Assembly: GCF_000732325.1 (NCBI RefSeq)
Contig: NZ_BBIW01000014.1
Span: forward strand, 62,001 to 126,000
Length of the DNA stretch: 64,000 bases
DNA from: Paenibacillus sp. TCA20
GTDB lineage: Bacteria > Bacillota > Bacilli > Paenibacillales > Paenibacillaceae
Reading direction: 5' to 3'
The notes under the pieces were generated by a model. It was given only the letters and a program-made list of their open reading frames with translations, made no database searches and had not been told where the DNA came from. This document shows positions 40,186-48,169 of this stretch, piece after piece; position 1 is the stretch's first letter, and each line of letters begins with the position of its first letter. Made by a program: the position numbers and the translations under genes.

Positions 40186-41640
40186 CTAGGATGGATCTGT
40201 ACTAAAATCGCAATCCTTCAGCGGGATCACCTTTGTTTTATGCTTCCACTTGTAGCCGAGCCAAATCGCGAGGAACAATGGAATCGTAAAGTATGTGGCT
40301 ACGAAGTCGAGCCAGGTTACATCGCTAAGATCAAGGGTAAGCGCCTGACCAAGAATAACGATCATACAGAGTACAAAGGCAAAGAGTGGGCCAAACGGGA
40401 ACCATTTTGCTCTGAAAGGCAAGTCCTTTAAATCTCTCCCTTGAGCGACATAGGCTTTTCTGAAACGGTAATGGCTGATGGAAATACCGAGCCAAGTAAT
40501 AAATCCGCACATGCCAGATGCGTTAAGCAGCCAGGTATATACCACACCATCTCCAAACATGGAAGCCAGGAAGGCGAGCATGCCGATGACTGCAGTGAGC
40601 AGCAGGGAGTACACAGGAATTCCTCGTTTATTCAGCTTTCCAAAAATACGCGGTGCTTTGCCGTCCTTCGCCAGTGCGTACAGCACACGGCTTGAAGCGA
40701 ACATCCCTGAGTTACCGGCAGATAGTACAGAAGTTAGGATGACCGCGTTCATCACGGAAGCCGCGAAGGCGAATCCTGCTTTCTCAAATACGAGCGTAAA
40801 CGGGCTGACGCTGATCGTTTCCAGATCCGAGTTCAATAGGTTTGGATCGGAATAAGGAATGATGAGACCAATAACCAGAATCGTCAGGATATAGAAGATC
40901 AGAATCCGCCAGAAAATTTGCCGAATGGCACGCGGTACGCTCTTACGCGGATTTTCACTCTCACCGGCAGCGACCCCGACAAGCTCTGTTCCCTGAAAAG
41001 AGAATCCGGCTGCCATGAATACACCGAGAAGTGCAAAGAATCCGCCGTGCAGTGGGGCATCCCCTACGGTAAAGTTCTCAAAGCCGGTCGCTTCTCCGCC
41101 CAGGATCCCGAAGATCATCATGACACCGACAATGAGGAATACGATGACAAGTACAATTTTGATAAGTGCAAACCAGTATTCGGATTCCCCATAACCTTTA
41201 ACGGACAAGACATTAAGTCCGATGAGCAAGAGGAGGAATACTAAACTCCACAGTGCTGAGTTGCTGTCCGGGAACCAATATTTCAAAATAATCGTGGCTG
41301 CTGATAGTTCAGCTGCAATCGTAATCGCCCAGTTGTACCAGAAATTCCACCCAAGGGCAAACCCAAGGGACGGATCTACGAATCTTGTAGCATAAGTGCT
41401 GAATGAACCGGAGTCTGGCATGAAGGTAGCAAGCTCTCCAAGGCTGGTCATTAGGAAGTAAACCATGATGCCAACCGCAGCATAAGCGATGAGTGCACCG
41501 CCTGGGCCAGAGTTCGCAATCGCGCCGCCGCTGGCGAGGAACAATCCAGTACCGATCGAGCCGCCGAGAGCGATCATTGTCATATGTCTTGTTTTAAGCC
41601 CTTTGTTCAAGCCAGGGCCTGTCGTTTCTTGATGCTGCAT
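40186..41640 (-). CDS. lysP: Lysine-type amino acid permease (APC family)
   Basis: The 484-residue proton-coupled permease has 12 predicted helices. The N-terminal motif GGSIGTGLFLASGGAI and the FSFQGTELVGVAAGESENP block are characteristic of LysP-like carriers. A lysine riboswitch with its own terminator lies upstream (41731-41987), which independently points to lysine as substrate. The start ATG 41640 follows AGAAGGAGTG on the minus strand. It is monocistronic, ending in the bidirectional terminator. Confidence 0.93.
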   Translation of the reverse strand: MQHQETTGPGLNKGLKTRHMTMIALGGSIGTGLFLASGGAIANSGPGGALIAYAAVGIMVYFLMTSLGELATFMPDSGSFSTYATRFVDPSLGFALGWNFWYNWAITIAAELSAATIILKYWFPDSNSALWSLVFLLLLIGLNVLSVKGYGESEYWFALIKIVLVIVFLIVGVMMIFGILGGEATGFENFTVGDAPLHGGFFALLGVFMAAGFSFQGTELVGVAAGESENPRKSVPRAIRQIFWRILIFYILTILVIGLIIPYSDPNLLNSDLETISVSPFTLVFEKAGFAFAASVMNAVILTSVLSAGNSGMFASSRVLYALAKDGKAPRIFGKLNKRGIPVYSLLLTAVIGMLAFLASMFGDGVVYTWLLNASGMCGFITWLGISISHYRFRKAYVAQGRDLKDLPFRAKWFPFGPLFAFVLCMIVILGQALTLDLSDVTWLDFVATYFTIPLFLAIWLGYKWKHKTKVIPLKDCDFSTDPS

Positions 41641-41730
41641 TCTTTTAATACACTCCTTCTATTTGGTCTTACGTATGCATCTATTCCATAAATCTCAGGG
41701 TATTATGAAATGATTCGTATGCCGGGAAAG

Positions 41731-41766
41731 AATAAAAAAAGACCGCTGGTTTGTATACCCGCGGTC
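41731..41766 (-). terminator. Riboswitch-controlled terminator
   Basis: On the minus strand GACCGC (from 41766) pairs with GCGGTC (to 41741), followed by TTTTTTT. It would form when lysine is bound and stop transcription before lysP. Confidence 0.85.
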
Positions 41767-41802
41767 CCTATTTTTAACTTCCGCACCATACTTTAAACGT
41801 TA

Positions 41803-41987
41803 AGATAGCTCAACATAGCTTACGCTATGACAGTTCTGCTCCTTTCGGATCTAGCAGCCCCAACCTGGAGTACGTTTCATAGAGCAGTACTCAAACAGAT
41901 TTCGGCGGGTACGCCTTTCAACACGGAATCCAAACGGCAGCTCTTATGCCTCTTCCGGTTTACTAATCGTAACCGCGACCTCTACCT
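41803..41987 (-). promoter_or_regulatory. Lysine riboswitch (L box) aptamer
   Basis: Reading the minus strand, P1 is AGGTAG (41987-41982) with CTATCT (41808-41803). Next comes the conserved AGAGGTCGCG segment, an AGTA turn, an inner GCCGAAA element and AACTGTCA before the P5 hairpin CATAGC/GCTATG. Order and conserved blocks match the lysine riboswitch of Bacillus lysC closely. Its target is a LysP-like permease. Confidence 0.88.
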
Positions 41988-42110
41988 CACCTGTGTATGA
42001 TGAGGTGTATCTTATATTCAATTTGCTGTAAAACAGACTTCAGTATAAAGCAAGATCTGCCCAGAAGGCAATGGTACAATCTTCCTTATTGTGTGAGGAT
42101 TTGATGAAGA

Positions 42111-43247
42111 TTAATCCCGCTTGCGTCCGGCCATCTGCTGCCATACCGTACCAGCTGCCTGCTCTCCGGATTCAATCCGTTCCAGTGCCATTTTTGCCTG
42201 GAGGCTGACTTCAAATTCGGGATCATCTGCTGCAATTTCAAGCACTTCTCTGGCATCCTCTGTACCTACTTCATATAAGAAACGGGCTGCACGCCAGCGA
42301 ACAAGCTTGCTGGTGTCCTTGAGCGCAGCCATCATGACCGGCGTGGCTGCCGGATCCCCGATATCGGACAATGTATCACCCGCAGTCCGTCGTACAGCAG
42401 GTGATTTATCCTGCATTGCTTCATATAATAGCTCCTGAGCCTCCGGTGTCTTCAGATCACCCAAGTAGACAACTGCCAGACGGCGTGTTTGCATCTTCTC
42501 ATCCTTCAGGGCCGTATGAATCAGGTCTATCCGCTCTGGTGTAGGCTCCATCTGATCAAGCGCCGCATAACGAACGCGCCAGTCGTCATTTTGCAGTGCT
42601 GTCCGAATCTCCTCGTCCGTTAAATCTCTGCGCTGTTCAACAAACTCTTCTTGCTTGGTGCCGTGAGCGATGGCTTGCTCAATTACTTTTTGAAGTCGTT
42701 CCGGAGGAAAGGCTGCTTCGAGCTCCTGCTCAACCTCGCGGGCAATATCAGCCAATTCGCCGTAACGAACACCATAGTCGGTCAGCTTGCGTTCCTTGAT
42801 TAGTGTCGCGGAGGCAACCTCCGTTACAGCCTTTACAAACCGGTCAGATAGAGAGATACGTTCCTCCTGTGCACCTGCTTTGACTCGGATTTGCATGGGG
42901 ACTCCACGGAAAAATTGCACGAATACCTGAGCTTCCCCGAAGTGTTCCCCGTCGGCTGCCTCACCCTCAGCCCATTGCAGCTGCGCACCTTCCTGACCCA
43001 GCTTATCCTGAACTTCCCCAAGAATGGCAGACCAGTCTGCATTACCTTTGCGATCCAGTGCGACGAAGCCGGCAGTATGGAACACGCTTTTGACCCCTGG
43101 AATGTGAAGCATTTGGCGGATAAAGGCAGGAGCAGAACGCTCGTTATCTAATGTATAGGTTCGGCGAATGCCTGCTTCAAGCTGTTCGTCGAGATGCAGC
43201 ATCATCGTATTTGGACTCGGTGTAGGTTCAATGGATGTGATTTTCAT
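42111..43247 (-). CDS. NifU-N/HEAT-repeat protein (CvfC family)
   Basis: The 378-residue protein has an N-terminal Nfu/NifU-N-like domain (residues 1-80; EPTPSPNTMMLHL, PGVKSVFHTAGFVAL). A middle region follows, and HEAT-type repeats run from about 215 to 365 (AVRRTAGDTLSDIGDPAATPVMM-like units, shown here as family evidence). The order matches the conserved virulence factor C family named in Staphylococcus. Cytoplasmic; molecular function unclear. ATG 43247 has GGAGG 13 bases upstream; ATG 43271 would place that RBS inside the gene. Confidence 0.82.
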   Translation of the reverse strand: MKITSIEPTPSPNTMMLHLDEQLEAGIRRTYTLDNERSAPAFIRQMLHIPGVKSVFHTAGFVALDRKGNADWSAILGEVQDKLGQEGAQLQWAEGEAADGEHFGEAQVFVQFFRGVPMQIRVKAGAQEERISLSDRFVKAVTEVASATLIKERKLTDYGVRYGELADIAREVEQELEAAFPPERLQKVIEQAIAHGTKQEEFVEQRRDLTDEEIRTALQNDDWRVRYAALDQMEPTPERIDLIHTALKDEKMQTRRLAVVYLGDLKTPEAQELLYEAMQDKSPAVRRTAGDTLSDIGDPAATPVMMAALKDTSKLVRWRAARFLYEVGTEDAREVLEIAADDPEFEVSLQAKMALERIESGEQAAGTVWQQMAGRKRD

Positions 43248-43271
43248 AATATCTCGTAGACCTCCGTTCAT

Positions 43272-43576
43272 GTTCTTTGTTTATTGTAGCCAAATATTTC
43301 ATTCCTATTTTGTATGAAATTCTAAGTGTACAATATTATTGTAACGGATTAAACCAACGGGTTCATCATTTTGACGGCTCTTTCTTTGTTTATTGGGAAT
43401 TTCCGCGTTATTTATGCTATAATATGTTGCCATACGGGTAGAAAAAGGCTTTCACCCTGTCCATCATAGACAGTTGTGCGAGGATTTTGTATCAAGGCTT
43501 GGAATGAACGGATGCAAAATGCTGATGCAGGCCAATTATGAACAATTTAATTTATATATAAAGGATGGTATGTTGA
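43272..43576 (+). other. Promoter and leader of the ABC-F gene
   Basis: An extended -10 TGCTATAAT lies at 43415-43423. The transcript would have a leader of about 145 bases, where GGCTTTCACC and a few weak stems are visible. I cannot identify a riboswitch or attenuator, although such leaders are common for ABC-F genes. Confidence 0.5.
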
Positions 43577-45202
43577 ATGATCAGTACAAGCGGCATAACG
43601 CTCCGCTACGGTAAACGCCCATTATTTGAAGATGTGAACATCAAGTTTACCCCAGGGAACTGCTACGGCCTTATCGGGGCTAATGGAGCAGGGAAATCAA
43701 CTTTTTTGAAAATTTTGTCCGGTGAAATTGAAGCAAACCAAGGTGAAGTGCACATGACACCAGGTGAGCGGATGGCCGTTCTGAAACAGAACCATTATGA
43801 ATACGATGAGTATCCGGTACTTGAGACAGTTATTATGGGCCACACTCGTTTGTATGAAATTATGAAGGAAAAAGACGCGCTCTATACCAAATCTGACTTT
43901 ACCGAAGAGGATGGTCTGCGTGCAGGTGAGCTCGAAGGCGAATTCGCGGAGCTGAACGGCTGGGACGCGGAACCGGATGCAGCAGCGCTTCTGATTGGTC
44001 TTGGCATTCCTCGTGACATGCACGAGCAAAAAATGGCCGAACTGAGCGGCAATGAGAAGGTACGTGTTCTCTTGGCGCAAGCTTTGTTCGGAAACCCGAA
44101 CAATTTGCTACTCGATGAGCCTACCAACTATCTGGATCTGGAATCCATCCAATGGCTGGAGAACTTCTTGATGGATTATGAAGGTACAGTTATCGTGGTA
44201 TCCCATGACCGTCACTTCCTGAACAAAGTATGTACGCATATTGCAGATATTGATTTTGGCAAAATTCAGCTGTATGTAGGTAACTATGATTTCTGGTATG
44301 AATCCAGTCAGCTGGCGCTTGCCCTGCAGCGTGATGCGAATAAGAAAAAAGAAGAGAAGATGAAAGAACTTCAAGCGTTCATTCAGCGCTTCTCTGCCAA
44401 TGCATCCAAGTCCAAACAGGCGACTTCCCGTAAGAAGCAGCTTGAAAAAATTCAGTTGGACGATATTCGTCCATCGAATCGGAAATATCCGTTCATCAAC
44501 TTTAAGCCTGAGCGTGAAGCAGGTAAACAGCTTCTGACGATTGATCGTCTGAGCAAATCTGTTGAGGGCGAGCAAGTCCTTAACGATCTCAGCATCGTGG
44601 TGAACAAGGGTGATAAGATTGCCTTTGTTGGACCTAACGGATTGCCGAAATCAACCCTGTTTGAAGTGCTGATGGGTGAAACAGAAGCTGATTCCGGGGA
44701 ATATACTTGGGGTGTTACGACCTCGCAGGCGTACTTCCCGAAAGACAACTCCAAATATTTTGAAGGTGTCGATATGAACCTGGTTGAATGGCTGCGCCAG
44801 TATTCCAAGGATCAAGAAGAAACTTTCCTGCGTGGATTCCTTGGACGTATGCTGTTCTCTGGAGAAGAAGCACTCAAGAAAGCAAGCGTGCTGTCAGGTG
44901 GAGAAAAAGTCCGCTGTATGCTTGCCAAGATGATGCTGAACGGTGCGAATGTGCTTATTCTGGATGAGCCTACGAACCACTTGGATCTCGAATCCATCAC
45001 GGCACTGAACAATGGTCTGATTGATACGGATGCAACGATTCTGTTCACATCCCATGACCATCAGTTCATTCAAACCATCGCGAACCGTATTATTGAAATT
45101 ACGCCAACAGGTGTGATTGATCGTCAAATGAGCTATGATGAATACCTTGAGAATGATGAAGTGAAGCAGCTGCGTGCTAAAATGTATCCAGTAGAAGCTT
45201 AA
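43577..45202 (+). CDS. ABC-F family ATPase (YbiT/YkpA-like)
   Basis: This 541-residue soluble protein has two ABC domains and no membrane helices. The first has Walker A GANGAGKST, signature LSGNEK and Walker B LLLDEPTNYLD. The linker (about 240-305) is charged and helical. The second has a degenerate Walker A GPNGLPKST, signature LSGGEK and LILDEPTNHLD. ABC-F proteins act on ribosomes in translation control or antibiotic protection. Domain pattern and C-terminus resemble YkpA/YbiT. It starts at ATG 43577 behind AAAGGATGG and ends at a bidirectional terminator. Confidence 0.93.
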   Translation: MISTSGITLRYGKRPLFEDVNIKFTPGNCYGLIGANGAGKSTFLKILSGEIEANQGEVHMTPGERMAVLKQNHYEYDEYPVLETVIMGHTRLYEIMKEKDALYTKSDFTEEDGLRAGELEGEFAELNGWDAEPDAAALLIGLGIPRDMHEQKMAELSGNEKVRVLLAQALFGNPNNLLLDEPTNYLDLESIQWLENFLMDYEGTVIVVSHDRHFLNKVCTHIADIDFGKIQLYVGNYDFWYESSQLALALQRDANKKKEEKMKELQAFIQRFSANASKSKQATSRKKQLEKIQLDDIRPSNRKYPFINFKPEREAGKQLLTIDRLSKSVEGEQVLNDLSIVVNKGDKIAFVGPNGLPKSTLFEVLMGETEADSGEYTWGVTTSQAYFPKDNSKYFEGVDMNLVEWLRQYSKDQEETFLRGFLGRMLFSGEEALKKASVLSGGEKVRCMLAKMMLNGANVLILDEPTNHLDLESITALNNGLIDTDATILFTSHDHQFIQTIANRIIEITPTGVIDRQMSYDEYLENDEVKQLRAKMYPVEA

Positions 45203-45208
45203 CATCAT

Positions 45209-45273
45209 AAAAAAAGTCCGTATTCCATGGATTGAATTGTTACCAATTCATCCGGAATACGGACTTTTTAGGT
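45209..45273. terminator. Bidirectional terminator
   Basis: AAAAAGTCCGTATTCC pairs with GGAATACGGACTTTTT around a partly paired loop (GAATTG/CAATTC). It serves the ABC-F gene and the small minus-strand gene. Confidence 0.9.
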
Positions 45274-45312
45274 TTTGCCGCCAACAGTTTAGGAATTGGA
45301 GGATAACCAATA

Positions 45313-45498
45313 TTAAGACCCGCCAGTACGACGACGCTGATTATTCGGCTTTTTGTTGTTTTGGCTGACTAATTTCTTCGTTCCATTATTTTGGAAGCCG
45401 CCGCCGCGATTCCCGTTGTTTTGCTCTTTTTTCTGGGCGAGCTTTTGCTTGACTGCATCAGCCAGACTAATTTTACGAGGCTCGTTATTTTCGCTCAT
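45313..45498 (-). CDS. Small basic disordered protein
   Basis: The 61-residue product starts at ATG 45498 (MSENNEPRKISLADAVKQ), 10 bases after AAAGAGGAGG on the minus strand. After a short helical stretch it is almost all Asn, Gln, Gly, Lys and Arg (GNRGGGFQNN, NNKKPNNQRRR), so it is predicted to be disordered and strongly basic, perhaps binding nucleic acid. I know of no named function. It is directly downstream of six tandem SigB-promoter-like repeats, suggesting strong induction under stress. Confidence 0.7.
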   Translation of the reverse strand: MSENNEPRKISLADAVKQKLAQKKEQNNGNRGGGFQNNGTKKLVSQNNKKPNNQRRRTGGS

Positions 45499-45524
45499 GA
45501 GATACATACCTCCTCTTTCGTAAT

Positions 45525-45770
45525 CACTACCCGGTTGAAATGTAGAGTATACATACTTAACATTTCACTACCCGGTTGAAATGTAGGGTATACATACGTA
45601 ACATTTCACTACCCGGTTGAAATGTAGAGTATACATACGTAACATTTCACTACCCGGTTGAAATGTAGAGTAAACATACGTAACATTTCACTACCCGGTT
45701 GAAATGTAGAGTAAACATACGTAACATTTCACTACCCGGTTGAAATGTAGAGTAAACATACTTAACATTT
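45525..45770 (-). repeat. Six tandem 41-bp repeats with SigB-like promoter modules
   Basis: Units start at 45525, 45566, 45607, 45648, 45689 and 45730, each exactly 41 bp and almost identical. They differ only at three positions (AGAG/AGGG, TATAC/TAAAC, ACTT/ACGT). Read on the minus strand, every unit has GTWTAC, 14 bases, then GGGTAG, which resembles the SigB consensus GTTTAA-N12-15-GGGTAT. The nearest module ends 29 bases before the small protein start, with predicted transcription start just before its RBS. Each unit also holds TGAAATGT/ACATTTCA inverted arms. Confidence 0.9.
45527..45552 (-). promoter_or_regulatory. Gene-proximal SigB-like promoter
   Basis: GTATAC (45552-45547) and GGGTAG (45532-45527) on the minus strand have a 14-base spacer. 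The start of transcription would be near 45520, immediately before AAAGAGGAGG, leaving a very short leader. Confidence 0.5.
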
Positions 45771-46055
45771 CAACCTAATTTTATCCGTTTTTAAATCTCC
45801 AAACAAGGGCAAGAATAGATTAGAGTATAATCTAGAATATCAACCGGTTTTTCCCCCATACAAAAAAGTTTGTTTAGACTCATAGCGATGCCGCCAAGCA
45901 ACACTGTTTCATCTTGTCTACAGCAATGTGACCCGGCAACATTGTTTCTATAGACCCACACGGTACCCATTTGGTAACATGGTAAAACGATTGTTCAAGC
46001 TTGCACGTGCCTATGAAATATATTTGTGTGCTTCAAAAAAGGAGTGTCGTTTCGG
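45771..46055 (+). other. Intergenic region upstream of CDF transporter
   Basis: Contains a TATAAT-like sequence near 45830 and two copies of GCAACAYTGTTTC (45898-45910 and 45936-45948), each enclosing the palindrome AACANTGTT. No gene is seen. The palindromes may be operators for the metal transporter that follows. Confidence 0.5.
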
Positions 46056-46931
46056 TTGAATGCTTATGATGATATAAAAAAAGGGGAGCGCGGGGCATGG
46101 ATCAGCATCGCTGCCTATCTCGTTCTGTCAGCCTTTAAGCTTATTTGCGGTTTTGCTTTTAATTCAAGTGCTCTAAAAGCAGACGGCTTTAATAATCTGA
46201 CAGACATTGTTGCTTCGATAGCCGTCCTTATCGGGCTGAGGATTTCACGGAAGCCGCCTGATTCAGATCATGCGTACGGCCATTTCCGGGCGGAAACGGT
46301 GGCAGCACTGGTGGCTTCATTTATTATGGCGATGGTCGGGATTCAGGTGCTCATTGATGCGGGAACTTCACTTTTTGAAGGAACGAAGGAGATCCCTGAT
46401 ATTTGGTCAGCTCTCGTTGCAGGAGTGGCCGCCGTAGTTATGATTGGAGTATATTTGTATAATCGCAAATTAGCCCGCCAGATCAGAAGTCAGGCGTTAA
46501 TGGCTGCAGCCAAAGATAATCTCTCTGATGCATTCGTCAGTGTGGGGGCTGCTATTGGTATAATTGGAGCCCAGTTCGGTTTGCCTTGGATGGATACCGT
46601 TGCTGCATTTATTGTAGGTCTTCTCATTTGTAAGACAGCCTGGGATATCTTTAGAGAATCGACACATAGTCTAACCGACGGTTTTGATGAGGATCAGCTG
46701 CATGATTTGCGAACTACGGTCGCCAAAACGCCTGGGGTACAGGGCATCAAGGATGTCAAAGCAAGGCTGTACGGCAGTCATGTCATGGTCGATGTCGTTG
46801 TTGAGGTGGCAAGGGATCTAAGTATTGTCGAAGGGCATCACATCAGTGATACGATTGAAGAGAACATGCGGAGACATCACAATATAATGCATGTGCATGT
46901 GCATGTGGAGCCGGAAGAAACGCGGATCTAG
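46056..46931 (+). CDS. Cation diffusion facilitator metal exporter
   Basis: This 291-residue CDF-family antiporter has six helices and a C-terminal cytosolic domain with HxHxHVEP-like histidines. The helix 2 motif ALKADGFNNLTD and helix 5 DNLSDAFVS carry Asp/Asn metal ligands of the kind found in manganese exporters (MneP/MneS-like). Typical zinc members have His at the corresponding position. The start is TTG 46056, 11 bases after AAAAGGAG; a GTG at 46026 lies upstream of that RBS. Two AACANTGTT palindromes lie in its promoter region. Confidence 0.88.
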   Translation: MNAYDDIKKGERGAWISIAAYLVLSAFKLICGFAFNSSALKADGFNNLTDIVASIAVLIGLRISRKPPDSDHAYGHFRAETVAALVASFIMAMVGIQVLIDAGTSLFEGTKEIPDIWSALVAGVAAVVMIGVYLYNRKLARQIRSQALMAAAKDNLSDAFVSVGAAIGIIGAQFGLPWMDTVAAFIVGLLICKTAWDIFRESTHSLTDGFDEDQLHDLRTTVAKTPGVQGIKDVKARLYGSHVMVDVVVEVARDLSIVEGHHISDTIEENMRRHHNIMHVHVHVEPEETRI

Positions 46932-46955
46932 CTGAATAGCGACGAATAAAAACAC

Positions 46956-47004
46956 AAAAAAGGTGTTCCTCTCGTTATCGATTGTACAAGAGGGACACCT
47001 TTTA
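46956..47004. terminator. Bidirectional terminator
   Basis: AAAAGGTGTTCCTCT pairs with AGAGGGACACCTTTT (one mismatch); A and T runs flank it on both sides. It lies between the convergent CDF and SH3-like genes. Confidence 0.9.
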
Positions 47005-47028
47005 TCATTTCATCTATATTTTACTGTG

Positions 47029-47427
47029 TTACATTCCTGTATTGACCCATGCAATACCTTTCCAAGTATAAATTTCTACCCAAGTTTCGCCTGTAGTTTG
47101 GTTCATAACTTCGTTTCCGGTAACAGATACGAATTGAGGGCTGAGAGCACCTGTTGCTTTGCCGTTAGGAGCATCATAGAAGTAAGTGATTTTTGTAATC
47201 TCCAGTGGCTTAAGCGGGATATCGATTCCATCTCCAGGCTCTACAATCGGTTCTCCATAAACAACGTCGGACACGGATCCGTCTGTTGTGGAAGTTCCAT
47301 CAACGCTTACAGAAATAGGAGTCGGGGACTCTGTTTCTGTAGTTGGGGTAACTTCTTGTGCGCTGGCTGCTGCCGCCATGGAAGCTGTTACAAAAAGTGC
47401 TGCGGTAATACTGATCATTTTTTTCAT
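47029..47427 (-). CDS. Secreted SH3-like protein
   Basis: The 132-residue exported protein has a signal peptide (residues 1-23, cleavage after ASA). A Thr/Ser/Glu/Pro-rich linker runs to about 60, and a C-terminal SH3b-like domain (ITYFYDAPNG, VSVTGNEV, WVEIYTWKGIAWVN) suggests binding to cell wall peptides. ATG 47427 follows AGGAGG on the minus strand. A SigB-type promoter (GTTTCA, 14 bases, TGGTTA) lies 50-75 bases upstream, placing it in the stress regulon. Confidence 0.8.
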   Translation of the reverse strand: MKKMISITAALFVTASMAAAASAQEVTPTTETESPTPISVSVDGTSTTDGSVSDVVYGEPIVEPGDGIDIPLKPLEITKITYFYDAPNGKATGALSPQFVSVTGNEVMNQTTGETWVEIYTWKGIAWVNTGM

Positions 47428-47475
47428 TTGGATATCCTCCTAGTGTTGTTATGTAGTTCTTACATGCTTTATCAA

Positions 47476-47501
47476 TAACCAAGCAAATAAGGATATGAAA
47501 C
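47476..47501 (-). promoter_or_regulatory. SigB-type promoter of SH3-like gene
   Basis: On the minus strand GTTTCA (47501-47496) and TGGTTA (47481-47476) have a 14-base spacer, like the other SigB-type sites in this region. Confidence 0.5.
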
Positions 47502-47595
47502 ACAAATTATAACAATTATTTCTTTATTTATCCAAGGTACATGTGCCCGGTTTCTAAACTGATGGTTTTGGACTAATTTTCTTGGGAAAGTAGCA

Positions 47596-47681
47596 CAAAA
47601 AAACCTTACCTGACAAAGTGTTGTAATAAGGTTGGAGCTAACCAACCATCCTACACTTCTGTCACCGTAAGGTTTTTTTAT
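47596..47681. terminator. Long bidirectional hairpin, likely terminator
   Basis: AAAAAACCTTAC pairs with GTAAGGTTTTTT. The stem continues with TGACA/TGTCA, AAGTGT/ACACTT and GGTTGG/CCAACC around AGCTAA. It is about 85 bases with T runs on both strands, and lies downstream of the DUF1328 gene on the minus strand. No gene is seen in 47502-47745 apart from it. Longer than a usual terminator. Confidence 0.75.
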
Positions 47682-47745
47682 GTCGATCGTCTGATGCTAT
47701 TCTAGCAGCATTGTGTCATTTTACATCTAAGCTTCCATGGATGCT

Positions 47746-47910
47746 TTATCGCGATCGGCTTCTTCCTGTGAAGAGAGAAATAACGAACAATACCAGGAAT
47801 ACGAAGAACAATACTTTGGCAATGGATGCAGCTGCTTCAACAATACCGAAGAATCCGAAGATACCGGCTACAACCGCTACAATGAGAAAAATTAGTGACC
47901 ATTTCAACAT
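47746..47910 (-). CDS. DUF1328 small membrane protein
   Basis: The 54-residue protein starts at ATG 47910 (MLKWSLIFLIV), 8 bases after AAAGGA. It has two short helices and the GIVEAAASIAKVLFFVFLVLF-type core split around an Ala-rich turn, matching the DUF1328/YtjA family. Its function is unknown. A SigB-type promoter lies 76-100 bases upstream, so it is probably a stress-induced envelope protein. Confidence 0.85.
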   Translation of the reverse strand: MLKWSLIFLIVAVVAGIFGFFGIVEAAASIAKVLFFVFLVLFVISLFTGRSRSR

Positions 47911-47985
47911 GGTAATCATCCTTTCCGTTTTTGTCAGAGGTGCGTTTCGCTTAGTGCTTGTCGTCACCTCGTTCGTAGTTGTCAT

Positions 47986-48010
47986 TAACCCCGAAGAATT
48001 AAGACGAAAC
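47986..48010 (-). promoter_or_regulatory. SigB-type promoter of DUF1328 gene
   Basis: On the minus strand GTTTCG (48010-48005) and GGGTTA (47991-47986) are separated by 13 bases, a near-consensus SigB promoter. Confidence 0.65.
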
Positions 48011-48092
48011 AAAAAGGGGGACTAGAAGATATTGTCTCAAAATTCCCTACAAATAATACGCGGATAAATAGAATTTTACCTCTCTGCTGTTT

Positions 48093-48118
48093 GTTTCGAC
48101 AAAGGGGAGGCAGGGTAA
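48093..48118 (+). promoter_or_regulatory. SigB-type promoter of DUF948 gene
   Basis: GTTTCG (48093-48098) and GGGTAA (48113-48118) are separated by 14 bases, 52 bases before the start codon. It is divergent from the promoter at 47986-48010. Confidence 0.65.
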
Positions 48119-48169
48119 CTATGAAATAACAAAACAACAAAACAAATTGCGAAAGCGAGGTCATCCAAT

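Larger units (their letters stand above)
41641..42110 (-). other. Regulatory leader of lysP
   Basis: The 470-base gap holds the lysine riboswitch and terminator of lysP on the minus strand. The roughly 90 bases between terminator and start codon show nothing else clear, and bases 41990-42110 should contain the lysP promoter and the 3' end of the HEAT protein gene. Confidence 0.7.

Noticed and set aside
41641..42110. T-box upstream of the permease
   Set aside because: The folded leader has lysine riboswitch landmarks and no T-box consensus.
45525..45770. CRISPR array
   Set aside because: The units are head-to-tail 41-bp tandem repeats with no unique spacers, and there are no cas genes.
46963..47478. 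171-codon frame opposite the SH3-like gene
   Set aside because: Antisense to a gene with signal peptide and good RBS, and it starts inside a terminator.
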